This document shows, one piece after another, positions 26,790-35,890 of a DNA stretch of 64,000 bases (position 1 is the first letter of the stretch; the number at the start of each line of letters is the position of its first letter). Origin of the DNA: Flavobacterium anhuiense. GTDB lineage: Bacteria > Bacteroidota > Bacteroidia > Flavobacteriales > Flavobacteriaceae. The translations under genes and the position numbers were made by a program. The stretch covers positions 496,001 through 560,000 of the forward strand of contig NZ_FMVC01000004.1 of assembly GCF_900101855.1 (NCBI RefSeq), in the 5' to 3' direction. The notes under the pieces are model-generated. The model made no database searches and was not told where the DNA came from. It saw nothing but the letters and a program-made list of their open reading frames with translations.

Positions 26790-27472
26790 GAAATTTCAAA
26801 ATACTATATGCCGAAGATGATGAAACTTTAGCGTTTTTAACCAAAGACAATTTGGAGCAAAACCATTATGAGGTAATTCATTGTTCTGATGGAAAATCGG
26901 CGCTGAAAATTTTTGAGGAAGAAGAATTTGATATTTGCATTTTTGATATTATGATGCCAAAAATGGATGGTTTTGAACTTGCTGAAGCGGTTCGAAAAAT
27001 TGATCTTGAAGTTCCGATTATTTTTCTTTCTGCCAAAACTTTAAAAGAAGATCGCATTAAAGGTTTGCGTTTAGGCGCGGATGATTATTTGGTAAAACCT
27101 TTTAGTATTGAAGAATTACTTCTCAAAATTGAAATTTTCCTAAAGCGTTCACAGAAAAATATTCCAACTGCAAAAACTATTTACGAAGTTGGCAAATATC
27201 AGTTCGACACCAAAAACTTCATTCTTTTTAATGATGACGAAAAAGTGGGTTTAACACAGCGTGAAGCCGAATTATTGAAACTTTTCTTGGACCATAAAAA
27301 TTCTGTTTTGAAAAGAGAACAAATTCTAACTTCTTTATGGGGAACTGATGACTACTTTATGGGAAGAAGTTTGGATGTTTTTATTTCGCGTTTACGTAAA
27401 ATCTTAGCAAACGAACAAGGAATTTCTATTGAAAACCTACACGGAATTGGATTTAGATTTTCTATTGGGTAA
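26786..27472 (+). CDS. OmpR-family response regulator
   Basis: 228 residues. Receiver domain (1-120) with phospho-acceptor Asp54 in CIFDIMMPKMDG, acidic pocket EDDE (10-13) and the Lys in DDYLVKPF. The C-terminal winged helix (~130-228) has LTQREAELLKLFLDHKNSVLKREQIL and SLDVFISRLRK. It overlaps the kinase gene by 4 nt, so the two are coupled. The target genes are not evident from the neighbourhood. Confidence 0.95.
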   Translation: MRNFKILYAEDDETLAFLTKDNLEQNHYEVIHCSDGKSALKIFEEEEFDICIFDIMMPKMDGFELAEAVRKIDLEVPIIFLSAKTLKEDRIKGLRLGADDYLVKPFSIEELLLKIEIFLKRSQKNIPTAKTIYEVGKYQFDTKNFILFNDDEKVGLTQREAELLKLFLDHKNSVLKREQILTSLWGTDDYFMGRSLDVFISRLRKILANEQGISIENLHGIGFRFSIG

Positions 27473-27556
27473 ATCACAATTCTGTTAAAAATAAAGAAAA
27501 ATCTGTAATCACTTTTTCGAAAAACTTTGTATTTTTAATATCTAATTTTCTTGGAT

Positions 27557-28321
27557 ATGAAATTACATCATTTGCGAAATGCCTCTTTGGTAATTGAAAC
27601 AGAAAAGCATGTCATTTTAGTTGACCCAATGTTAGGTAAAAGAAAAACAATTCCGCCTTTTACTATTTTCAGATATAAACCAAAACGAAATCCGCTCGTG
27701 GCATTGCCAAAAAATAGCCGTGATATTTTAAGTCGTGTAACGCATTGTTTGATTACACATTTACACCCAGATCATATTGATAAAGCTGGCGAAGTTTTTT
27801 TGAGAAGAAAAAGTATTCCGGTAATTTGCAGTTCAAAGGATGAAAAAGCGCTTGTTCAAAGAGGATTAAGCGTAATTCAAACTTTGGAATATTGGGAACC
27901 GCAAAAATTTCTTGATGGAAAAATAACAGGAATTCCAGCCATTCATGGCTATGGATTTGTTGCCAAATTAATGGGGAATGTAATGGGTTTTCTTATTGAG
28001 TTGGCAGATCAAAAATCTATTTATATCAGTTCAGACACTATATTTACAGAACATGTCGAAAAAGTCCTAACACAATTGAACCCTGACATTTCTATTGTGG
28101 CTTGCGGTACAGCGAGATTAGATTTCGGACAGCCTTTGTTAATGCGAATGGATGATATTCTGAAATTCGTAACACTTGCCCCAGGAAAAGTTCTCGCCAA
28201 TCATTTAGAAGCATTAAATCATTGCCCAACTACAAGACTGCAATTAAGAACTGCACTTTCAGATCATGGTCTTTTAACGAAAACTTCTATTCCAAATGAC
28301 GGAGAATGCATTGAGTATTAA
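27557..28321 (+). CDS. Metallo-beta-lactamase-fold hydrolase (UlaG-like)
   Basis: 254 residues from the ATG at 27557; an in-frame TTG two codons upstream is less likely. The zinc-binding motif HLHPDH (THLHPDHIDKAGE) is intact, with further ligands in IHGYGF, SSDTIF and NHLEALNHC. It resembles the UlaG/YtnP-type MBL group acting on lactones or phosphodiesters; the substrate is unknown. It converges on the radical SAM gene with the two stop codons overlapping by 4 nt (28318-28321). Confidence 0.85.
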   Translation: MKLHHLRNASLVIETEKHVILVDPMLGKRKTIPPFTIFRYKPKRNPLVALPKNSRDILSRVTHCLITHLHPDHIDKAGEVFLRRKSIPVICSSKDEKALVQRGLSVIQTLEYWEPQKFLDGKITGIPAIHGYGFVAKLMGNVMGFLIELADQKSIYISSDTIFTEHVEKVLTQLNPDISIVACGTARLDFGQPLLMRMDDILKFVTLAPGKVLANHLEALNHCPTTRLQLRTALSDHGLLTKTSIPNDGECIEY

Positions 28322-30537
28322 AGCACCAATAACCCAAATTCTCGTAAAGTGTTTATAGGTTTAGAATACCAGAACAATTCGAAATCTTCCAATTCGGTTT
28401 CAAAATCATTTTTAACCTCCTGAAAAGTATAGTTTTTAGAACCCGAAACAGCAATTTTTGATAAAATTGAAGTCAGCCACTCGCCTTCTTCTTTACTGGT
28501 TTGAATATTGAAACTTTCTTTTTTGTCATGAAAAGTTAATGACATCATTTCCCAGCTTCTTCCTTTTTTTGATTTTGTAAAGATTTCTGTTGCAGGTTTT
28601 CCTCCTAGCCAAACCACTTTTGCATTTGGTTTTGTATTGAAATCGTTTTGTTCTTCTAACGCATTAAAAATAAAATCAGGGTGAATTTTGGTTTTCGGGA
28701 TTTTAAAATCGAACCATTCTTGAAGTTCATAATCAAAACAGATTCCGTGCATGAAATTAAAAAGCGATTTCTTTAATCCGAAACTAAATTTATCGTGATT
28801 GATTCCTGTTGCATCAGTATATTCAATATCGTTATTGGCAAAAGTTCCAATTACTTCCGTTTTTTTGGTCACGCCAAATTGTTCCGGATATAATCCTACT
28901 GGACTATGAGCCGTCAAAGCAAACTGATGCCAAAATCCTGACTGTAAAACTCCCGCTTCAAACAATTGGCGAACCATTTCAAGGCTATCAACTGTTTCCT
29001 GAATCGTCTGAGTTGGATATCCGTACATCAAATACGCATGAACCATAATTCCGGCTTCGGTAAAATTTCGTGTTACTTTGGCAACTTGTTCAACCGTTAC
29101 GCCTTTGTCAATTAATTTCAATAATCGATCCGAAGCTACTTCTAAACCGCCTGAAACTGCAATACATCCAGAAGCTTTTAACAAGAGACATAAATCTTTT
29201 GAGAAGCTTTTTTCAAAACGAATATTGGTCCACCAAGTTACAGCTAGTTTTCTTTTTAAGATTTCAAGCGCTAAAGCACGCATTAAAGCTGGCGGTGCAG
29301 CTTCATCTACAAAATGGAATCCATTTTGACCTGTTTTCTCGATTAGTTCTTCGATTCTGTCGCATAAAAGACTTGCAGCAACAGGTTCGTAAACTTTAAT
29401 ATAATCTAAAGAAATATCACAAAAAGTACATTTCCCCCAATAACAGCCGTGCGCCATTGTCAGTTTATTCCATCTTCCATCGCTCCACATTCTGTGCATT
29501 GGATTTACAATTTCGATAACCGAAATGTATTTATCCAAAGGAAGATCTGAATAATCCGGAGTTCCGACCTGAGATTGTTTATAATCGTGTTTTAGAGAAT
29601 TATTTTTATATACAACTTCTCCGTTTTCTAATAAAAATGTTCGTTTATAACGCTTCTCTACTTCGGTCGAAGTGACAGAATTTGGATTTTCCAAATTGAA
29701 AATTAATTCCTCAATTGGAACTTCTCCATCATCTAAAGTGATGAAATCGAAAAACTCAAAAACACGTTTATCAGAAAGCGAACGCAATTCAGTATTTGGG
29801 AAACCGCCTCCCATTGAAATCTTAATTTCAGGATGATTTTGTTTTACCCATTGTGCAGAACGAAACGCGCTATATAAATTTCCAGGAAAAGGAACAGAAA
29901 TTAAAAACAAAGTCGGTTTTATGGCCTCAATTTTAGCTTTTAAAAGCGAAATTAAAATCGAATCGATGTAAGTTGGTTCTTGCTGAAGTGCATCATACAA
30001 TTCATCAAAAGAATTAGCACTTCTACCTAAGCGTTCTGCATATCGGCTAAAACCAAAATTTTCATCAACACATTCGACAATAAAATCTGAAATATCCTCA
30101 AGATATAAGGTCGCCAAATGTTTTGCTTTGTCTTGAGTGCCCATTGTTCCGAAAGCCCAATCCAATTCTTCCAATTGCGCAAAACGAGAAGCTTCTGGAA
30201 GAAAATCTTCCTGACAAATCTGCAATGCCAAAGTTGGATTTTTTCCTTGAAGAAACTGAATTACAGAATCGATCGTTTTGATATATTCACCTTGAAGGGC
30301 AAAAATACGTTTCGAATTGTCTGAGATTTCAGAACCTGAAACTTGAAACTCTGAAACTTGAAACAAATCTTGCAATCCTTTTTTCGAAAACAATTCCAAA
30401 ATCACATCAATACCCAAATCAGCTTGAACCGATTCGATGTTTTTGGTATTCAGAAAACCTTTTATATACGCCGTTGCCGGATACGGAGTATTCAGTTGAG
30501 TAAATGGCGGCGTAATTACAAAAAGTTTCGTTTTCAA
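28318..30537 (-). CDS. B12-binding-domain radical SAM protein
   Basis: 739 residues. The N-terminal ~250 residues have a cobalamin-binding-like Rossmann region (LISVPFPGNLYSAFRSAQWVK, ISMGGGFPNTELR). The radical SAM core (~355-560) has the cluster motif GCYWGKCTFC, i.e. C-x4-C-x2-C, one residue longer than the classical spacing, followed by HFVDEAAPP. The C-terminal ~170 residues are unassigned. The reaction is unknown. Two stretches look like intergenic repeats within the frame: residues ~58-72 (30322-30364) and ~287-296 (29653-29678). It stands alone on its strand. Confidence 0.82.
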   Translation of the reverse strand: MKTKLFVITPPFTQLNTPYPATAYIKGFLNTKNIESVQADLGIDVILELFSKKGLQDLFQVSEFQVSGSEISDNSKRIFALQGEYIKTIDSVIQFLQGKNPTLALQICQEDFLPEASRFAQLEELDWAFGTMGTQDKAKHLATLYLEDISDFIVECVDENFGFSRYAERLGRSANSFDELYDALQQEPTYIDSILISLLKAKIEAIKPTLFLISVPFPGNLYSAFRSAQWVKQNHPEIKISMGGGFPNTELRSLSDKRVFEFFDFITLDDGEVPIEELIFNLENPNSVTSTEVEKRYKRTFLLENGEVVYKNNSLKHDYKQSQVGTPDYSDLPLDKYISVIEIVNPMHRMWSDGRWNKLTMAHGCYWGKCTFCDISLDYIKVYEPVAASLLCDRIEELIEKTGQNGFHFVDEAAPPALMRALALEILKRKLAVTWWTNIRFEKSFSKDLCLLLKASGCIAVSGGLEVASDRLLKLIDKGVTVEQVAKVTRNFTEAGIMVHAYLMYGYPTQTIQETVDSLEMVRQLFEAGVLQSGFWHQFALTAHSPVGLYPEQFGVTKKTEVIGTFANNDIEYTDATGINHDKFSFGLKKSLFNFMHGICFDYELQEWFDFKIPKTKIHPDFIFNALEEQNDFNTKPNAKVVWLGGKPATEIFTKSKKGRSWEMMSLTFHDKKESFNIQTSKEEGEWLTSILSKIAVSGSKNYTFQEVKNDFETELEDFELFWYSKPINTLREFGLLVL

Positions 30538-30599
30538 AGGGATTTATTTTTTGCAAAAATACGGGTTATTTTGAGACTTTTCAGCGTTTCATTTTTTGA

Positions 30600-30629
30600 T
30601 TTGAGTTTGTAAACAATTAATTACATTTG
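30600..30629 (+). promoter_or_regulatory. Bacteroidota-type promoter for the T9SS-exported protein gene
   Basis: TTTG (30600-30603), an 18-nt spacer and TACATTTG (30622-30629) match TTTG-N19-TAnnTTTG closely, 20 nt before the ATG at 30650. Confidence 0.6.
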
Positions 30630-30649
30630 CCACTAGCCAAATTATTCAA

Positions 30650-33600
30650 ATGAAACATACATTACTATTCCTTTTTTTCTTACTAACACAACATTCATTT
30701 TCTCAAAACAAAAATCAATCTATTGGTTTTATAGAAAATAAAGGACAAATTATAGATCAAAATGGAAAACTAAATATTGCTGTAAAGTACTTATTGAATT
30801 CTAATGGCTTGAATGTTCAACTGAAGAAAAATGGATTTTCTTATGATGTTTATGAAATAAAAAAGACTCCAATTGTTCGTTCTGTAACAGCAAAAACACT
30901 TCCCTATTTAAGTCCTGAAAAGGAAGAATTTAATTTAGAATACGCTTTTCATCGAATAGATATTGACTTTGTAAACTCCAATTATAAAGTTGAAGTGATT
31001 ACAGAACAAAAGTCAAGAGATTTTGACAACTACTATAATATACCAAATAAGCCTGAAGGAGTTACTGAAGTTTACAAATACAAACAAATTACATATAAAA
31101 ATATTTATCCAAATATTGATGTTGTTTTTACAATTCCCGAAGATCCACAAAAAACAGTAGAATATAATTTTGTCATTCATCCTAAAGGAAAAATCTCTGA
31201 TATTCAATTAAAGTTTAATGGAGCAGAAACCAATTTGGCTGATAATAAAATCCAAATGAATACTCGTTTTGGAAAAATGGAAGAAACACTTCCTGCAAGC
31301 TGGATTGAAGAAAAAGGGCATAAAAAGGCAATTGTTGTTGGATATCAAAAATTAAAGAAAAATGTTTATGGATTTCGTTCTGCAAACTTCTTAGCGGGTA
31401 AAACAGTTGTTATTGATCCTGTGCCTACGAGACTTTGGGGGACCTATTATGGTGGTTTACAGTGGACAGAGTTAAACGCTTTGGATAAAGATAGTTTTGG
31501 AAATGTCTATTTTGCAGGAAAGACAGCAAGCACTTCAAATATAGCGACTTCAGGTTCTCACCAACCTAATGCTGGATTTATAAATTATCCAGGTCGAATT
31601 ACATATGATGGCTACATTGCTAAATTTGACGGCAATGGAAATAGATTATGGGCAACCTATTACGGCGGAGACCTAGATGACAACATTAAATCCATAAAAG
31701 TATCTGCGGATAAAAACCTTATCTTTTGCGGGAACACTTCCAGTACAAATAATATATCGACGGCAGGTTCTTTTAAAGAGAGAAAATCAGGATATCATTC
31801 TGAGATGTTTTTAGGGAAGTTAGATTCAAATGGAATTAGACAATGGGCTTCATATTATGGAAATGACAATGGATTGACATTTGCCAACAGCGTTGTCGCT
31901 GATGAGCAAAACTATATTTATCTTTCGGGTACAACTACTAGTGACGAATATATTTCTACTCCAAATTCTTTTAAAGAAAATAGAATAGACAACAATCGTT
32001 TTGATGGTTTTTTAGCAAAATTTGACTCGAACGGAAATAGAATTTGGGGAACCTATTTTGGAGGTGATAAAGATGATTCCTTTGAAGATTCTGCAATTGA
32101 TAAAGATGGAAACATAATTTTAGTAGGTTACTCTCAAAGTGACACTAATGTAGCAACATCAGGTTCATATAAACCTGACTATAGTATTGGAAATCTATCT
32201 TCAACAGGAGATGGAATAATTGTAAAATTTAATCCAAATGGACAACGAATCTGGAGTACATATTTTGGTAAGGCAAATAGTGATTGGATTTATACTTGTA
32301 AAATATTTGGAGATAATTTATATATGACAGGGGAAACTGAAAACGATAACATTTCAACTCCTGATGCTTTTGAACCTGTAATGAAAGCATCTTATAGAAG
32401 TACTTATTTTGCAAAATTTAATTTAGCTCTTCAAAAACTTACTTGGTTAAGTTATTCACAGGGAAAGGTTACATCAATTTTTCCAAAAAATGACAATGAA
32501 ATTTTCATTGCAGGGGAGTCTGTATATGGTTTTGACATAGCATGTCCAAATGCCTATAATCCTGTCAATTATACTTTCTCTGGATTTATGATAAAATTAG
32601 ATGGAAATTGTAAAAAACAATGGGGTACTTATTTTGGCAAAACAGGATCGATTGATAATCCGCTAGTAATGAGCGAAGGATCAAATAATATTTTTATAAG
32701 TGGAATTATCAATGGAAGTTTTGCAGATACTGATATTGCAAGTTCTGGAGCTTTTATGGAAGCGCCTTTAGATTGGCCTTCTGGTTTTCTTATGAAATTT
32801 CAAGAACCAAATCCACTTGGGATTCCCAATGCTATAAGCAACTCTCCTATATGCAAAGGGACAGCATTAGAACTTAAAGCATCTGGAGGAACTAGTTATT
32901 TATGGACTGGCCCAAACAATTTTGCTTCAACTGAACAAAGTCCTGTGATTGCAAATACTAGTACTATTAATAGTGGCGAATACAGTTGTCAGATCAACGG
33001 AATAGACAATTGCGATAACATAAAAAAAATATTTGTTTCAGTTATAGAAACAACTTCTCCAACAGGAAATACAAACCAGCCGTTTTGTTCAGCACAAAAT
33101 CCAACAATCGCCAATCTTGAAATTAACGGAACTTCTATAAAATGGTATGATGCATTAACAAATGGTAATTTATTATCTGAAACAACAAATCTCCAAAATG
33201 GAAAAACATATTACGCATCACAAACAGAAAACAGTTGTGAAAGCCCAAGATTTGGAGTTACAGTTTCAATCGTAAATACTCCTTCAGCTCCATTGGGAAA
33301 TCCGGAGCAATCTTTTTGTAAAAAGGAAAACAAAACGCTTAATGACATTCAAATAACAGGGCAAAATATAAAATGGTTTGACACTAGTTTTTCTGCTTCT
33401 GTTTTACCAAATACAACTCTTTTAGAAGATAATCGAACGTATTATGCTTCGCAAACAATTGGCTGTGATAGTGACAGAACACCAATTCTTGTTCGCGTAT
33501 ATAACACGCCTTTACCAACAGGAAATAATAATCAACAGTTTTGCATTGATGAACTTTCAACAATTGAAGAGCTTAAAATTGTAGGATCTTCTCTAAAGTG

Positions 33601-34249
33601 GTACGATGCTGCAACAAATGGGAATACATTACAAGAAACCGATTTATTACATACTGGAACGTATTATGTAACTCAAACCTTAAACAACTGCGAAAGCGAA
33701 AGATTTGCAATTACTGTAAAAATACAAGACACTCCAATTCCATCTGCTGATTCTCCACAACAATTCTGCAGTCAAAAAAATGCAAAAATTAGTGATATTG
33801 AAATTGATGGACGAAATATCAAATGGTATGAAAGTTATTCTTCTACCAATAATTTATCAGAATCTACTTTGCTCGAGAATGGAATCACTTATTATGCTTC
33901 TCAGACCGAAAACACTTGCGAAAGTGATAGAATTCCAGTCACTATAAATATTTTAGAAGCAACTTCTAAGGATTGCATTAATTTAATAAATGAACTTCCG
34001 TATCCAAAATTCTTTACACCAAATGGTGATGGTTTTAATGACACTTGGACAATAGATCCAGATTATTTAGCTCCTAATTCGTCTATTAGAATATTTGATC
34101 GTTACGGAAAATTAATTAAAGAATTAGCATTAAACACCTCTTGGAACGGAACTTATCTTGGTAATCAGGAACCAGCATCTGACTATTGGTTTACTGCTAC
34201 TAGAATAAACGGAACAGAATATAGGGGACATTTTACTCTGAAAAGATAG
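30650..34249 (+). CDS. Large SBBP-propeller protein with T9SS type-B C-terminal domain
   Basis: 1199 residues. Signal peptide to 18 (HSFSQ). Residues ~22-260 form the DUF7948-like N-terminal domain (IGFIENKGQIIDQNG). Residues ~260-690 hold SBBP beta-propeller repeats (recurring GTYYGG/GTYFGG, AKFDSNGNRIWGTYFGG). Residues ~705-1110 hold five Ig-like repeats with IKWYDA...ETTxLxNGxTYYASQTxNxCES. The last ~80 residues are the gliding-motility-associated C-terminal domain (KFFTPNGDGFNDTW...YRGHFTLKR), the type-B sorting signal for T9SS. It is exported to the surface or medium; the ligand is unknown, adhesion is plausible. Confidence 0.92.
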   Translation: MKHTLLFLFFLLTQHSFSQNKNQSIGFIENKGQIIDQNGKLNIAVKYLLNSNGLNVQLKKNGFSYDVYEIKKTPIVRSVTAKTLPYLSPEKEEFNLEYAFHRIDIDFVNSNYKVEVITEQKSRDFDNYYNIPNKPEGVTEVYKYKQITYKNIYPNIDVVFTIPEDPQKTVEYNFVIHPKGKISDIQLKFNGAETNLADNKIQMNTRFGKMEETLPASWIEEKGHKKAIVVGYQKLKKNVYGFRSANFLAGKTVVIDPVPTRLWGTYYGGLQWTELNALDKDSFGNVYFAGKTASTSNIATSGSHQPNAGFINYPGRITYDGYIAKFDGNGNRLWATYYGGDLDDNIKSIKVSADKNLIFCGNTSSTNNISTAGSFKERKSGYHSEMFLGKLDSNGIRQWASYYGNDNGLTFANSVVADEQNYIYLSGTTTSDEYISTPNSFKENRIDNNRFDGFLAKFDSNGNRIWGTYFGGDKDDSFEDSAIDKDGNIILVGYSQSDTNVATSGSYKPDYSIGNLSSTGDGIIVKFNPNGQRIWSTYFGKANSDWIYTCKIFGDNLYMTGETENDNISTPDAFEPVMKASYRSTYFAKFNLALQKLTWLSYSQGKVTSIFPKNDNEIFIAGESVYGFDIACPNAYNPVNYTFSGFMIKLDGNCKKQWGTYFGKTGSIDNPLVMSEGSNNIFISGIINGSFADTDIASSGAFMEAPLDWPSGFLMKFQEPNPLGIPNAISNSPICKGTALELKASGGTSYLWTGPNNFASTEQSPVIANTSTINSGEYSCQINGIDNCDNIKKIFVSVIETTSPTGNTNQPFCSAQNPTIANLEINGTSIKWYDALTNGNLLSETTNLQNGKTYYASQTENSCESPRFGVTVSIVNTPSAPLGNPEQSFCKKENKTLNDIQITGQNIKWFDTSFSASVLPNTTLLEDNRTYYASQTIGCDSDRTPILVRVYNTPLPTGNNNQQFCIDELSTIEELKIVGSSLKWYDAATNGNTLQETDLLHTGTYYVTQTLNNCESERFAITVKIQDTPIPSADSPQQFCSQKNAKISDIEIDGRNIKWYESYSSTNNLSESTLLENGITYYASQTENTCESDRIPVTINILEATSKDCINLINELPYPKFFTPNGDGFNDTWTIDPDYLAPNSSIRIFDRYGKLIKELALNTSWNGTYLGNQEPASDYWFTATRINGTEYRGHFTLKR

Positions 34250-34263
34250 ATTAATAGAAAAGA

Positions 34264-34299
34264 AAAACCACAAGAATGAAATTAATCTTGTGGGTTTTG
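34264..34299 (+). terminator. Terminator after the T9SS protein gene
   Basis: AACCACAAGAT (about 34266-34276) pairs with ATCTTGTGGGTT (34285-34296), followed by a T-rich stretch, 17 nt after the stop. Confidence 0.65.
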
Positions 34300-34345
34300 C
34301 TTTATTCTTAGGTTTGGCAATTACGGTTTCTTAGTTTAAATATTT

Positions 34346-35623
34346 TCAAAACTTATGTTCGTCTTTACTAATCACTAAAAACGAAATTAAAGATATAAGA
34401 GCAGCAGCAATTAAATAGAACCCTACATAACTCACATCATAAGTCTTAGCTAGCCAAATTGCAATCATTGGCGCAAAAGCAGCTCCTAGAATTCCTGCCA
34501 TATTAAATGTCAAAGATGCTCCCGAATAACGAACATTTGTTGGGAACAATTCAGAAAGAAAAGTCCCAAGCGGTCCATAAGTGAATCCCATCAGAGACAT
34601 TCCGATACAGGCAAAAACAGCTACCAAAGCAATATTTCCTGAACTTAAGAAAAACGAAAAGAAAAATCCAAAAACAGCAATTGCTGCTGTTGCCGCAATA
34701 AGCATTTTACGACGGCCAATTTTATCTGCTACGACAGCCGAAACTGGAATAAATAGCGCGAAAAACAATACTGAGAATAATTGAATTAATAACCCATCTC
34801 TTTTTGCAATTCCTAAATCTGACGTTGCCCAACTTAGAGTGAAAACCGTCATCAAATAGAAAACCAAAAATGTTGTAATGGCTGCAAAAGTTCCAAATAT
34901 TAACTGGTTTTTATATGATTTCACCAATTCTAAAAAAGGAACTTTAACTTCTTCTTCGTGTTTTTTAGCTTCTTCAAAAGAAGGAGTTTCTGTAATTTTT
35001 GTTCTAATATAAAAACCAACAATTACCAAAAGTGCGCTGGCAATAAAAGGAATTCTCCAACCATAATTCATAAAATCTTCATTACTCATCGAATCGGTAA
35101 GCAATAGAAAAGTTCCGCCTGAAAGCAACAATCCGATTGGAGCTCCTAATTGCGGAAACATTCCATACCAAGCGCGTTTGTGTGGTGGAGCATTCTCAAT
35201 GGCAAGCAAAACGGCTCCTCCCCATTCTCCGCCTAAACCAACTCCTTGTCCGAATCGGCATAACATCAATAATAATGGTGCCGCAACACCTATACTGGCA
35301 TAACTTGGCAAAAACCCAATGGTAACGGTCGAAATTCCCATGGTCAGTAAAGCAGCAACAAGGGTAAATTTACGTCCAATTTTGTCGCCATAATGCCCAA
35401 AAAAAGCAGAGCCTAACGGACGTGATAAAAAGGCGATGGAAAAAGTGGCTAAGGATTCCAGAGTGGCCATCGTCGAATCTGAACTTGGGAAAAATAATTG
35501 AGGAAAAACCAATACAGCTGCATTAGCATAAATATAAAAATCAAAAAATTCGATTGTAGTGCCTATAAGGCTTCCAAAAAGAACATGTTTTAGGGAGTTC
35601 TTTTTACTCGGGCTATTTTTCAT
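34346..35623 (-). CDS. MHS-family MFS transporter (metabolite:H+ symporter)
   Basis: 425 residues from the ATG at 35621-35623 (an upstream TTG at 35650 only adds a polar leader). About 12 transmembrane helices. The family pattern SLIGTTIEFFDFYIYANAAVLVFPQLFFP at the N-terminus, RPLGSAFFGHYGDKIGRK and RFGQGVGLGGEWGGAVLL are typical of the ProP/KgtP/ShiA group. It imports an organic acid, osmolyte or similar solute with protons; the substrate cannot be told. Monocistronic. Confidence 0.9.
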   Translation of the reverse strand: MKNSPSKKNSLKHVLFGSLIGTTIEFFDFYIYANAAVLVFPQLFFPSSDSTMATLESLATFSIAFLSRPLGSAFFGHYGDKIGRKFTLVAALLTMGISTVTIGFLPSYASIGVAAPLLLMLCRFGQGVGLGGEWGGAVLLAIENAPPHKRAWYGMFPQLGAPIGLLLSGGTFLLLTDSMSNEDFMNYGWRIPFIASALLVIVGFYIRTKITETPSFEEAKKHEEEVKVPFLELVKSYKNQLIFGTFAAITTFLVFYLMTVFTLSWATSDLGIAKRDGLLIQLFSVLFFALFIPVSAVVADKIGRRKMLIAATAAIAVFGFFFSFFLSSGNIALVAVFACIGMSLMGFTYGPLGTFLSELFPTNVRYSGASLTFNMAGILGAAFAPMIAIWLAKTYDVSYVGFYLIAAALISLISFLVISKDEHKF

Positions 35624-35890
35624 GAAAATTGATATCTTTTTTATTTGCAAAAATAAAGTTTCATTATTAAAAACTCATGTTTATACAAATTACTTTTACC
35701 ACTACTTTACAATTTTAACAAATTATCTAAATTTTCAATTTTCCACAATGTAATATAATCAAAATTTAAAATCCTGATTACAACGTTTTTAAAAGCATCA
35801 GAAAAAAATCAAATCTTAAGCAATTGTTAATAGCGTTTTTAACTGTATATTTTCATTAAATTTACAGCTGTCAAAAATAAATTTAAAATT

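Noticed and set aside
35559..35753. 64-codon open frame opposite the MFS transporter start
   Set aside because: Overlaps the transporter N-terminus antisense and runs into A/T-rich intergenic sequence.
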